Assembly: GCA_022264855.1 (NCBI GenBank) | Contig: JABYQU010000004.1 | Span: 434,001 to 498,000, forward strand | Direction: 5' to 3' | Source of the DNA: Lenzites betulinus | Taxonomy: Eukaryota > Basidiomycota > Agaricomycetes > Polyporales > Polyporaceae | DNA length: 64,000 nt | Part shown: positions 45,811-57,206 of the stretch, one piece after another | Position numbering within the stretch: position 1 is the stretch's first letter | How the letters are laid out: each line of letters opens with the position of its first letter | Program-made: the position numbers and the translations under genes | Notes under the pieces: model-generated | What the model was told of the DNA's origin: nothing | Seen by the model: only the letters and a program-made list of their open reading frames with translations | The model's database searches: none

Positions 45811-46862
45811 ATGCTTACATCACAGACTCCCATACACGACGACTCTGTGCTAGCAACAACTTCGCCAGCACCGCGGGCGAAATGTGCCAAGAAACGCCCT
45901 GGCCCCAAGCCGGGGCAAACACCTCTTCACCCCCCGGTGCATCTAAAAAAAGCGATGAGAAGGGCCAAGGTAAAACTTATGTTTCTGTCAGGTAGTGTGT
46001 TTGGTCACTGATTAGACACAGGCTCCTGCCAGTGGAGAGTTCATGGCATGGAAGACGGTGCGGGTGGCGTCTTCCACGGTGCCCTCCACAGTGCCCTCCA
46101 CGGTGCCGCCACAAGGGCGGGCAGAGGCCCACAGACAGGTGAGAAAGACTAGTAGCTGCCTATCAACATGTTGGAGGTGCTCATATCAGTCGACAGGACC
46201 TCTGGCCCAGTCTCGCTGGCCTCCCCCAGACCTACGCGGACATGCAAGGCATGTCGCGTCCCACGGTCCCAAGGCCGACTGCATCTGCGGTCGGCGACGC
46301 TGTGCCCCAGCTCTCATCCCGGTCTCTTCCCGGATCAGAGTGGGTGCACAGCCCAGATCAACTTACAGACAATGGAGCAGCGCAAGCAGCACTTCTCCAA
46401 GGTGGCTGCAACTGGACTGGACCGTGCACCAGCACGGCTCAGGTTCATGCCTACTACCAACCCACCTTCCCACCCCATATCAGCGCTAGCGCCCCTCCAC
46501 CCCCGACTTGGGGTGAGTGGGTGCCAGATGCGACGGCGGCGTGGTTCCCCCAGCCGGGCGTTGGAGGCAGGCTCTTGCCGTCCCAATCAGCACGCTCGCG
46601 CGTCGACTCCGAGGTCGGACCCCATCGGCACCACCAGGCATCCAGATCGGCGCGGATGGCTGGGGCTCGAGCTCCCTATGGCAGGGCCGACACGACGACG
46701 ACGCACGCGGCTGACGAAGTCGTCTTGGTGGGGATAGACGAGCTGCTCGCAAGGTATGCTCCGAGTACAAATGCTCACCAGCGATGGGCCTTCTGGACCC
46801 AGGACGGGTACGGGACGTACTGCTACAATGCAGGCTCAGGGCTTTGGTATTGGTACCCATGA
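45811..46862 (+). CDS. Hypothetical protein, low-complexity, family not recognised
   Basis: Three exons (45811-45969, 46022-46138, 46197-46862) give 313 aa. The introns (52 and 58 nt) begin GTAAAA and GTGAGA, end in CAG and keep frame throughout. The N-terminal part is basic (KCAKKRPGPKPG), possibly nuclear. Exon 2 encodes a STVPSTVPSTVPP repeat from a 12-bp tandem repeat. The rest is rich in Pro, Ser, Ala and aromatic residues, with a C-terminal block rich in Trp and Tyr (QRWAFWTQDGYGTYCYNAG, ending WYWYP). No domain is recognised. The model rests on phase and splice signals alone and could be wrong at either end. Confidence 0.45.
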
Positions 46863-47209
46863 TTTTGTATCTCGTGTAGAGGATCCCCTGTTGAAGCAAA
46901 TGGACGTTGTTAGTGGCTTTCCTGGACGATGTCGAGCATGATGCACAAGTAGTACTGAGCAGAGAGCTGCAGAGAGTGGGGGCAAGAGGGATCTCGAGTA
47001 TGTATAGATTTGATTCCTATCGATCATGCAGCTTTTCTCAGATTGTTTTCGAAGCTATGGACAATGTCGTCATGATCTTATCAGATAATTCGCGTTCATA
47101 CACCGCGTTTATGGGCGCCAAATCAACGCGTCTTGACTTGGCCCCCTCCGCGAGTCTCCGAAAAGGTCAACACTGCAGCGAGCTGGGCCCGCTGCTTTTC
47201 AGTGCCACA
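46863..47209. other. Intergenic upstream of mitochondrial PheRS
   Basis: About 350 bp holding the PheRS upstream region. An in-frame open stretch continues upstream of the chosen start, but the mitochondrial presequence begins at the Met at 47210. Confidence 0.5.
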
Positions 47210-48682
47210 ATGTCCGCGACGATATGTCGGATGCCTATTCAGCGGATCTTTCTTCGGGGTGTGCACTCGCGAAGATCCTTTTCCACACCATCCACCACGG
47301 TGTCCCTGCTCGGGCAGCAATACCCCACGGACAACACGTCCAATGTTACTTCCGCCATCGTAGACAAGGTCGGGCGTAACCTCTACATGAACCCCTCTCA
47401 CCCTCTAGGAATCCTCCAAGCCCTCATCTCCTCGCACTACCACGACTTCAACTCCATGACGGGGCTCTCGCCCGTCGTCACACCCGCCAAAAACTTCGAC
47501 GACCTGGGCTTCCCCGCCGACCACCCCGGGCGCGCGGCGACAGACAGCTACTACATCAACCGCGACCTGATGCTCCGCACGCACACGTCCGCACATGAAG
47601 TTGAGGTCTTCGCGCGCCGCGAGCGGCAATGGCTTCTCTCTGCAGACGTGTACCGGCGCGACGAGATCGACGCGTCGCACTACCCGGTGTTCCACCAAAT
47701 GGAGGGCGCGCGCGTCTTCCCTGCGGACACGACAGGGCGGGCGGAGCTGGAGGAGGACAACGCGCGGCTCGCGCACCACCTCGAGCGGTCTAACATCGTC
47801 ATCGAGGACGTCCCGCACATCACGGCATCGAATCCGCGGCAAGACATGCACGACCCCGTGCTTGCAGAGCTCGTCGCGCACAACCTAAAGCTCTCCCTGA
47901 ACAGCCTCATGTTGACGCTCTTCGGGGGTCGCGCGGGCGTGGAAGGCGAGCCGCTGCGCGTGAGGTGGATTGAGGCGTACTTTCCGTTCACGACGCCGAG
48001 TTATGAGGTCGAAGTGTTCTTCCGCGGGAAGTGGCTGGAGATCCTCGGGTGCGGGGTGGTCCAGCAGCTCACCCTCGACCGAGCGCGTACGTCTCTTCGT
48101 TGTAATGGCTATCTGCAAGCTTTCATCCTTCATTTGCAGAGGTTCCAAATAGCATCTCGTGGGCCTTCGGTCTTGGGCTGGAACGCATTGCTATGATCTT
48201 GTTCTCGATACCTGACATCCGGCTGTTCTGGTCGCAAGACCCGCGCTTCTTGTCTCAGTTTACGGCTGGGAAGATCTCTACCTTCAAGCCGTACTCGAAG
48301 TATCCGGCATGCTACAAGGACGTGAGCTTCTGGCTAGGGGAAACTGGGCTGCACGACAATGACTTCTGTGATTTGGTCCGCGACCATGCTGGAGACCTGG
48401 TTCAAGATGTGGTACTGGTGAGTTATGAGTTCAATGACATCGCAGTGACTTCTGACAGCTGGTTGTAGATCGACTCTTTCACACACCCGAAGACAAATCG
48501 CAGCAGCAAGTGCTATCGTATTAACTACTGTTCTATGGACAGGTGAGCCAGGGCAGGGGATTTAGAATGCAGATGCTGAATGTGTAACGTATGCCAGGTC
48601 GTTGTCCAATGAGGAGGCAAATGAGATACATGCGACGGTCATCTCGACCCTCAAGGACAAATTCGGAGTAGAGATTCGTTGA
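47210..48682 (+). CDS. msf1: Phenylalanyl-tRNA synthetase, mitochondrial
   Basis: Four exons (47210-48086, 48140-48417, 48469-48542, 48598-48682) give 437 aa, as for monomeric mitochondrial PheRS. The N terminus ([19 protein letters not shown]) is a typical presequence. Class II synthetase features: the [10 protein letters not shown] start of the catalytic core, [19 protein letters not shown] (motif 2) and [13 protein letters not shown] (motif 3). The C-terminal FDX-ACB anticodon-binding domain starts near [18 protein letters not shown]. It charges mitochondrial tRNA-Phe. An in-frame Met seven codons further on is an alternative start. It converges on Mge1. Confidence 0.93.
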
Positions 48683-48780
48683 ATTAATGGTCATGATACT
48701 ACGTTAATGGTCTATCACCGCTCTCCCCTACACTCTGCATCCAGATGTACCGTATCGTCCAAGTTGAACCGGGCGGTCCG

Positions 48781-49636
48781 TCATGACTGGGTATCCTGCA
48801 CAACACCGACCTGCGCAGCGCGCAATACACGGTCCTTGATCGTGTAACCAGTCTTCTGACAATCGAAGACGGTTCCGGGCTCCTTCCCTGGGATTGGCAC
48901 CTGGTAGAGCGCCTCATGAAGGTTCGGGTCGAACTTCTCTCCTACAGGATCGTAGGGCTTGATGTGGTGCTTGAACAGGGTGTTTAGGAGCAGCCGCTGG
49001 GTCGACTCGACGCCCTCGTGAAGTTCGCGAAGGTACGTTTCTGGAGTCTTCTCCGCGGGAGTGTCGGACGATGACGGGGGTGATGAAGGGGAGTCGGATG
49101 ATTCAGAGGGTGGTGCAACAAGCTCTTTTGGTACGGACTTCAGGGCCAGCGAGAGAACGTCGACGGTCTCCAGCAAGTCCTTCGCGAACTTCGTGATGGC
49201 GAAGTCGCGTGCATGCTCCTTTTCCCTCGCAGCATTCCGCTGGAGGTTCAGGTAATCGGCCTGCAAGTATCGTAACCGACCCTGTGAAAGGACACGAATG
49301 AGCGCGGTTGTAGCGAGACGAAATGGGGATGATATGTGGCATAACTGGACCTACCATGCAGTCTGCAACCTTCGCCTCCTCCGCCTTCAGCTTGTGCAGA
49401 AGCGTGGTCTCTGGGGACACCTCGACCTCGTCCTTCTCGTTCTCTTCAGGATCGCTCTCCTCGGTCTCGGCCTTCTTCGACTGGTCCGCTGACTGCGATT
49501 TGTCGGAGTAATTCCGTGACCTGACACCAAATGCAGCTCTCCGCCCGACCGCAGCTGCAGAGGTGCGCGCGAGGGTGCGCGAAGAGAGTGCGCCTGTGGC
49601 GGAGCGGAAGAGACTGGCTGCCTGGGCGTTGAACAT
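48781..49636 (-). CDS. mge1: Mge1, mitochondrial GrpE nucleotide-exchange factor
   Basis: Two exons (49355-49636, 48781-49281) give 260 aa. The N terminus (about 40 residues, rich in Arg/Ala/Ser, no acids until later) is a mitochondrial presequence. An acidic segment follows, then the GrpE long helix (RLRYLQADYLNLQRNAAREKEH) and the head domain ending GYTIKDRVLRAAQVGVV. It releases ADP from matrix Hsp70 (Ssc1) during protein import and folding. An acidic/Ser-rich insertion of about 25 residues lies between helix and head, longer than in yeast. It is divergent from C1-THF synthase across 347 bp. Confidence 0.93.
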
Positions 49637-49983
49637 GGTGAGGAGGGAGAGAGGGAGGTGCGGAGGTGAACGGGCGGAGGGATGACGGGGGTGAGCAAGA
49701 CGCTGGCAGCGCTGAAGCCCACTCGGGAAATTTTGGAAAGGCGTCACGTGCGGGGCCTCTCTACACGGCCGGCGGAAGAGAGAGGACGCTCTCGACGTTC
49801 AAAAACAGCCTGACTCGCTCCGCTCGGCTGCACCTGTCTCTCTCCCTCCCGCACGCTCGACGCGCTCGCGAAAAATCTCAGAAAACACGCGCGAGGTCGC
49901 AGGCGTCGTGAGACCACAGGGCCAGAGCTAGCCAATCGCGCGCTACGCGCCTTTCCCCGGCCTGCCTCTAAAGGGAATTCAAG
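49637..49983. promoter_or_regulatory. Divergent promoter region, Mge1 / C1-THF synthase
   Basis: A 347 bp stretch between head-to-head start codons. No TATA box was seen. Confidence 0.55.
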
Positions 49984-52900
49984 ATGCGGCGATTCCTCCA
50001 GGCATATCGCCCTCGCCCCGCCCTCTCTTCCCTCCACCACCCCCGCACCATGGCCACCACCGCACACGGCGCGACAATCATCGATGGCACCGCCGTCGCA
50101 AAGTGCGTCTGCGATTTCTCTGGCGCTGGGCGTATCCTTACCATTCGATTTGCACAGATCTATCCGCGAGGAGGTCGCGGGCAGGATCAAGTCCTTGCAG
50201 GCGCAGTACCCTCGCTTCCGCCCCAGCCTTGCCATTATCCAGGCCGGCGCGCGCCCTGACTCTGCTGTCTACGTGCGCATGAAGGCCAAGGCTGCCGAGG
50301 AGGCCGGCATCGACTTCAAGCACGTGAAGGTGCCTGAGGAGGCCGAGGTGGCTGAAGTGGTCGAGATCGTGAAGAAGCTCAACGAGGACGATTCTGTCAG
50401 CGGCATCCTCGTCCAGCTTCCTCTTGGGTCCCACGTTGGCGCCGATGGCGAGCGCACCGTCACCGAGGCGGTCAGCCCTGAAAAGGATGTAGACGGGTGA
50501 GTATATTTTTGCACAGAATCTCGAGCGGGAGGGGGCACTTCGACTGGCGCGTGCCCTTGCAGAGGAAGCGCGCCGCCACAGAAGAACCCCGCCCGTATAG
50601 CGCAGCACCGCCCCCTGCGTACAGGCGCACGGCGTGCGTGAGGGTCGAATACACACACGTAGGACTGTGTAACCCCAGATGCTCACGCGCGTGGCATACT
50701 CACCCTCCGCGCGGGATTTTGTGGTCACACGATAATTATTTGACGATGCTGACCTATCTCCTGCCTTTAGGTTCCATGCATACAATATCGGCCATCTTTC
50801 GTCTCGTGCCTCCGACCCTCTGTTTACTCCATGCACTCCTGCTGGTGTTATCCGTCTTTTGGACTCCACTGGCGTTCAGATTTCAGGGTCGCGTGCGGTT
50901 GTCCTCGGTCGCAGTGACATCGTGGGTAGCCCCGTAGCAGCTATGCTTCGCCACCGGGATGCCACTGTCACTCAGTGCCACAGTCGCACCAAGAACTTGG
51001 ATGAAATCGTACGAGATTCTCACAGTGGGTATCACACAAGGCTAACGATTATCGACACTCCCCGTTAGGTCAAGCAAGCTGACATCGTCGTCTCTGCTAT
51101 CGGAAAGCCCTACTTTGTCAAGGGCGACTGGCTGAAGCCCGGAGCTGTGGTTATTGACGTCGGCACGAACTACATCCCTGGTCAGTCACGGCGTTGCGTC
51201 TTATCATTCAACAATCACTCATCACCAAGAATTAGATGCTACGAAGAAGTCCGGACAACGCCTTGTCGGCGACGTCGACTTCGACTCTGCAGCTGCCGTG
51301 GCCTCCTACATCACCCCTGTTCCCGGAGGCGTTGGTCCCATGACGGTAGCTCAGCTCATGGTGAACACACTCAAGGCCGCCGAACGCATCTGGGAAGAGA
51401 CACGCTCCCGTCGCATCAAGCCTCTCAAGCTTGACATCCTAGCGAAGGTTCCCAGCGATATCGAGATCGCCATGGCGCAGACCCCGAAGCCCGTCGCCCA
51501 GCTTGCTCATGAGCTCGGTCTTTACCCGGATGAGGTTGAGCTGTACGGCAAGTACAAGGCCAAGGTTGAGCTCAGCGTCTTGGACCGTCTTGCTCACCGC
51601 AAGGACGGCAAGTATATCGTCATTGCTGGGTGAGTGCCGCGTATGCTACCCCCTACCCTGGTACTTAGTCGCTATAGCATCACGCCCACTCCCCTTGGCG
51701 AAGGAAAGTCTACGACTACGATCGGTCTCGCACAGGCCCTTGGTGCACACCTCGGCCGACCTGCCTTTGCTTGCGTTCGTCAGCCTAGTCAGGGCCCCAC
51801 CTTTGGCATCAAGGGTGGCGCGGCCGGTGGAGGCTACAGCCAAGTCATCCCTATGGACGAGGTGCGTATCATCTAAACATTCTCAGTCGATTGCACACCG
51901 ATCGTTGCATCTACCAGTTCAACCTTCATCTCACGGGCGATATCCACGCCGTCACGGCTGCGAACAACTTGCTGGGTGAGTAGCAGCGTGTTGAGGATTG
52001 CGACACAGTCACTGACCCCTGCGCAGCTGCCGCTCTTGATGCCCGCATGTTCCATGAAGGTACCCAGTCCGACAAGGTATGCAAAAAAACCGAAATAAGT
52101 TATGATATTCGGATTCTTGACTGAGGATCACCCAGGCTCTCTACAGTCGCCTCGTCCCGGCCAAGAAGGGCAAGCGCGAGTTTGCTCCTCTCATGTTCAA
52201 GCGTCTCAAGAAGCTCGGCATCGACAAGACCGAACCGAACGACCTGACGCCCGAGGAGATCAACCGCTTTGCTCGTCTTGACATCGACCCGGAGACCATC
52301 ACCTGGAACCGCGTCCTCGACACGAACGACCGCTTCCTCCGCAAGATCACCATCGGCCAGAACTCCACCGAGCAGGGCCACGAACGCGTCACTGGCTTCG
52401 ACATCGCCGTCGCCAGCGAGTGCATGGCCGTCCTTGCCCTTACCACCGGGCTCGCGGATATGCGTGAACGTCTGGGTGCGATGGTTGTTGCTACCAGCAA
52501 GCGCGGCGACCCCGTTACTGCTGACGACCTCGGCGTGGGAGGCGCTCTTGCTGTGCTCATGAAGGACGCTATCAAGCCCAACCTGATGCAGACACTCGAG
52601 GTCAGTGTCACTTTAAGATGTATAAATACATGAACTGAATTTTGGGTTGTATCTTAGGGCACGCCGGTCTTCGTTCACGCTGGTCCTTTCGCCAACATCG
52701 CTCACGGCAACTCGTCCATCCTGGCCGACCGTGTTGCACTCAAGCTCGCGGGTACGGAGGAGGGCGACTCGTCTGATCGTATCGGCTACGTTCTCACCGA
52801 GGGTGGGTTCGGCGCGGACATGGGCATGGAGAAGTTCTGCAACATCAAGTGCCGTGTCAGTGGCCTCACCCCCGATGCCACCGTCATCGTCGCCACCACC

Positions 52901-53771
52901 CGCGCGCTCAAGATGCACGGTGGCGGACCGGATGTGTCCCCCGGCAAGCCGCTCGCCGAAACGTACACGAAGGAGGACCTCGTCACGCTCCGCGAGGGCT
53001 GCAAGAACCTGGCGAAGCACATCGAGAACTCGCGCAAGTTCGGCGTCAAGGTCATCGTCGCGATCAACCAGTTTGCGTGAGTACTGCGCTGCTATCTGTG
53101 CGCCATCCGCGCTTATATCTGACCCATAAATACTCTAGCTCTGACACTGAGGCTGAGCTCGCTCTTGTCCGCGACCAGGCTCTGGCCGCTGGCGCGGACG
53201 CCGCTGTAGTCAGCAACCACTGGGCGGAGGGTGGCGCCGGTGCGCGTGCCCTTGCGGAAGCCGTCATCAACGTTTGTGAGGGCGAGTCGAACTTCCGTTT
53301 CCTCTACGACCTCGAGCAGCCGATCGAAAAGAAGATCGAGATCATCTCGAAGGAGATCTATGGCGCAGACGGTATCAAGCTCAGCGAGCAGGCGCAGAAG
53401 CAGGTCGAGACGTACACACGTCAAGGGTATGGTAACCTCCCCAGTACGTTTATTTTTGATTGGGTTGCGATACACGATGTTGATGATATTGCAGTTTGCA
53501 TGGCGAAGACCCAGTACTCCTTCTCCCACGACCCGAAGCTCAAGGGTGTTCCTAGCGGTGAGTAGCTCGATGTTCCCAAGACGCGTCGAAAGCTGAATTT
53601 TGGACTTCAGGCTTCACCATCCCCATCCGCTCCGTGCGCCTGTCCGCTGGTGCAGGGTTCCTGTACCCCATCCTTGGCGACATGCAGACCATGCCCGGCC
53701 TCGGCACGCGCCCCGGTTTCTGGGAGGTCGGCCTCGACCCCGAGAGCGGCCGCGTCGTCGGTCTCTTCTAG
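49984..53771 (+). CDS. ade3: C1-tetrahydrofolate synthase (trifunctional)
   Basis: Thirteen exons (49984-50102, 50158-50496, 50771-51008, 51069-51180, 51236-51629, 51678-51861, 51918-51975, 52027-52076, 52136-52600, 52658-53076, 53139-53443, 53495-53557, 53611-53771) give 968 aa. The dehydrogenase/cyclohydrolase domain has [15 protein letters not shown] with the catalytic Lys, GILVQLPLG and [14 protein letters not shown]. The formyl-THF synthetase domain has the P-loop [13 protein letters not shown] and [20 protein letters not shown]. It interconverts one-carbon folates for purine, thymidylate and formyl-Met synthesis. Two in-frame Met codons (49984, 50050) would give a presequence-bearing and a cytosolic-type N terminus. 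The second intron (274 nt) is unusually long. Confidence 0.94.
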
Positions 53772-54091
53772 AGACCACGCCGCCGCATGCGGAAACCACT
53801 GCAGACGCTATCTTCACCAGATAGCTCACTCTAGCCAGCCAGCGATACGCTGCATACCGTTCAACACGGCAAGAGCGGGGCTTCACCGTCCCGCGACGTG
53901 TGTGATGAAAAGTGCGGTAGATACTATACTCTCTCCGGGGACAGGAGCGGCGCCAAGGCGCGGTGTGCTGGATGCCACCGGCGACGCCGGGTTGGGTTCA
54001 TGATGTATGTATCATGTCCAGACGGACAGTGAGGCGATCTCAACGATCGGAATACATTTGCGGGTGCTCTCAGTACTACAACTATCGCTCG
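53772..54091. terminator. Convergent 3' region
   Basis: About 320 bp between the stops of C1-THF synthase and the PNGase A-like gene. No gene is supported. Confidence 0.5.
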
Positions 54092-56604
54092 CTAGTTTCC
54101 GATCTTCCGTTTTCCGGGCAACCTCGGCTGCGTGATAACGAGGGGGGTCTGCGCCCCGAAGTGGGGGAACGAGACCGCGGCGTGGGGCGCGAGCGTGCCG
54201 CCCTGGTGGTCTGAGGTGATGTTGTTGTCCACCGCAGTCACCTCGCGGTCGAACGTGTTCCCGGCGAGGTCGACGTAGGAGAACGTGTTGGAGTTGGTGC
54301 CGTTCCCTGTGTTCCCGGTCGATGCCTCGTGGAAGAAACCGGCTGTATTCTCGTCAGCACCGTCCTCGTTATGTGGGGGGAGGGGGCACTTACTAGCAAG
54401 CTGTCGCTCGCGAATGGTGGAGCCGAGGATGAACGGGGCTGGTTGGGAGACCCGGTTGTACGAGTGGTCGAAGTCGGCGACGACTACAGAGTGCACGTGA
54501 ACAAAGCAGCACCATTCAAACGTGTGGGGACGTACAGGAGCTGCCATCAGGGGTGAGATTGGTGAAATTGATGTTCAAGGGGTATGAGAAGGTGTCGACG
54601 AGCGTCGGAACGCCGTTATGCGTCGACAAGAACGACCCGCTCGCCGTCTGGATGATGTTCTACAGCGCGGAGATGAGTAAATAGTCTCAGTATGTGTATT
54701 CTGCACACAGTCGCACCTGAATGTTAAAGTCGTCCAGGAACTCCTGCGTGTTCGAGAACTGCATGTTCTGCGACCAGACGACAAGCGTCTTCTTCCCGCT
54801 CCCGCTCGTAATCTCCGCCTCGATGTGGATGCTCCGCGTCGTGGCAACCGTGACATTCACGTCGCCGTTGGCGCCCACGCTGCCGGTGGTCTTCGACACG
54901 GCGAAGGGGGACGCCTCGTACTTCGTGATCTTGCCCGTCGTCGGCTTCGACGACGGGTCCGTGACGACTTGGAGGTTCCCGGAGACGAACCAGTTCTGGT
55001 TGATTGTGTGGTCGTCCTCGGCGGAGACGACGTCGAGGGTGATGTTGTGCGGGTTCCCGTCGGTGAGGATGGGGACGAAGGGGGTCAGGTCGAGGAAGTA
55101 TGTGGGCAGGTCGAGCGCGCCGTAGGATGTGATAGGCCTATAGGCGGGCATTAGCATCTATTAGGCTGTAGCAGATGAACAGGACTCGCCTCCACGCTGT
55201 GGGCACGATCCCACCTGTGAAGATCACGGCGTACCTATAACATGCAACAAGGGTCAGTAGATGCGTTGACGCAGCATTTTCGCTAAGTACTCACGGGAGC
55301 GCGGCACCAGCCAACTGGCCATCTACTAATAGGCGAACTTCACGGAATGGGCCGTCTCCGAAAGTGAAACCGCTGGGCAGGTCAGACAAGAATTGATTCG
55401 CGGTGTTGAAGTACTGGGTATATGCTATCAGACAGTTTGTTCACAGCATTCTCAAGCTCACTTACCCAGAACTCCTCGTTGCCATTGCCAGATGCGTACA
55501 ATTCAGCAAAGATTTGCACTGCGTTCCGCGGGACAGTAACGTTGAGCTGGATAAAATGGTGAGGATGTCGGTATATCCACACAGTAACATAGGTAACATA
55601 CAGAGAACGCAGGAGGGACCGACGCGTCGTTCCCAGTGTTGTTAGCCAGGGTGCTGACCGGAATGATCTCATTCGCTTGCAACGCCGGCGGGTGGCGCGG
55701 AGAGGACGCGAAGAAGGTCGCGTGCAGTGTCGCTAGCATCAAAGTTCAGACATGAGCGAACAATAGTGGCTCAAATTCGCCCGGCGTGCAACGTACTAGC
55801 ATACTGTCCATCCAGCCCGGTTTCGATGAGGTTGTCGAGCTGCAGAATGAACGTGCCGTTCTTGGCGAAGAGAGGCGTGTACCGTGTGACGTCCTTCAAA
55901 TACGTCCAGATGATCCCGTCTCCGCGCGTAGGTTCCGGCGTGGAGGTTCGCCAGACTGCAAGTCATGCGGTCGCATGATATCAGCGGCTGCACGAACACT
56001 ATCCTTCGCAATACGTACTCTCAACGTTTTGGAAGGTGAAAATCCCTATGTGCGCACAATGAGGTGAGTTGCGATGGGTCAGAGAACGACGTGAGGCGCG
56101 AGAAGCTCACCCAATCGGTCGAACTGAGTGCCGTTCGAAGTGACGGTGAAGTTTAGGCTTATACCTGCCCACGAGCCGGGTGCCCCACAGTCTGTGGGCG
56201 GCCTGTTTCCGCCTGTTAACTCAATGTATACCCTGTTGCAACTGCAGGACTCACGTGAATTCCACCACCTCAGCACTGGAAAAGTCGAATACCACGCTCA
56301 GTGACCGCCGTGGTACGTTGATACACCAGCATTCTCAATAAACATCACTCACAGTCCGAATGAGAAGCCGAAAGTGCGCCTGCAGGGGCGACGCGTGGTT
56401 TAGTAAACTGCCTTTCATTATGCTCATAACGCTATGCGAACAGACGTACTGCAAGATCTGCACCGTGCATTGTTTCGCATCTTGCGGCAGCGGCGGAGGT
56501 TGTGCGACCTGGAAGTCAACGAGCACGGCCGCGCGGACGGCAAACGACGTCAGCAACAGCACAGTGGCTGCGCTTCTGCAGAACCGGCTGAGCTGTGGGA
56601 GCAT
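54092..56604 (-). CDS. Peptide N-glycosidase A-type amidase (PNGase A family)
   Basis: Fourteen exons (56450-56604, 56353-56379, 56255-56275, 56111-56202, 56019-56045, 55797-55955, 55602-55732, 55466-55546, 55295-55413, 55190-55234, 54717-55137, 54536-54659, 54394-54483, 54092-54342) give 580 aa. A signal peptide (about 25 residues) opens the protein. Family stretches: TFGFSFG, EFTPPTDCGAPGSW, VEIWRTSTPEPT, GIIWTYLKDVTRYTPLF, LNVTVPRNAVQIFAELYASG and FVADFDHSYNR. The family removes N-glycans from peptides in the secretory pathway or outside the cell. Many N-x-S/T sites are present. The intron after PTAW appears to be GC-AG (donor GCGAGT), giving WRPITSYGALDLP. Exons of 27, 21 and 27 nt occur. 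Confidence 0.87.
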
Positions 56605-57206
56605 CTCTGGTCACCGCTCACAGACAGGTGCGGGGGCGGGGGCGTGCGCCGCGCTGGGGCACCGCATGGACTTTATACGCACGCTGATGAGAAACCGAAG
56701 GAGCGAAGGCGACTTGCTGACAGGAATACGCGAGTGCGGCCATGTGGACGCTTCTATAGACTACAGTTACCGGCCCTCGAGGGCGTCGTTAGCTTACCGT
56801 GATTGGAAGTGCATTCGGTGCGCCGTGATACCGAGGCCAGCGAGATAACGCCTTTGATGGGAGTGCGGGCCAAAGTTCTCGACAGATGCACATCTTCTTG
56901 CATCTTGCGAGTGGTCCCGAATTCAAGTTTAACCTGCACCGTTCAGTGGGCGCGGGAGCTGTACCTGAAGGCGTAGATCAGGGGGCTGACCGAGTGGTGT
57001 GCGAGGGTATATGGCGCCGATTAGGAGGTGAATAAATACCCGAGTCGTGGAAGTAGTACATATAGCGTAGTACGATGTGTGTTCTTCTGCGCACCGCATG
57101 TCGTCAATCGTAGTCGTATGTGATATGTCCCTCTACGATGAGCTTCCTGCTGGCACTGCGGCAAGTCCCATCCCTCCAGCGCCCGACCAGCGTTCGCGGA
57201 CCCATC
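56605..57206. other. Intergenic, PNGase A upstream region
   Basis: About 600 bp containing the PNGase A-like promoter and the 3' flank of the PMP3-domain gene. No gene is supported. Confidence 0.5.

Noticed and set aside
47037..47209. Upstream start for the PheRS reading frame
   Set aside because: The open frame extends upstream, but the sequence before 47210 lacks presequence character, while [17 protein letters not shown] is a good presequence.
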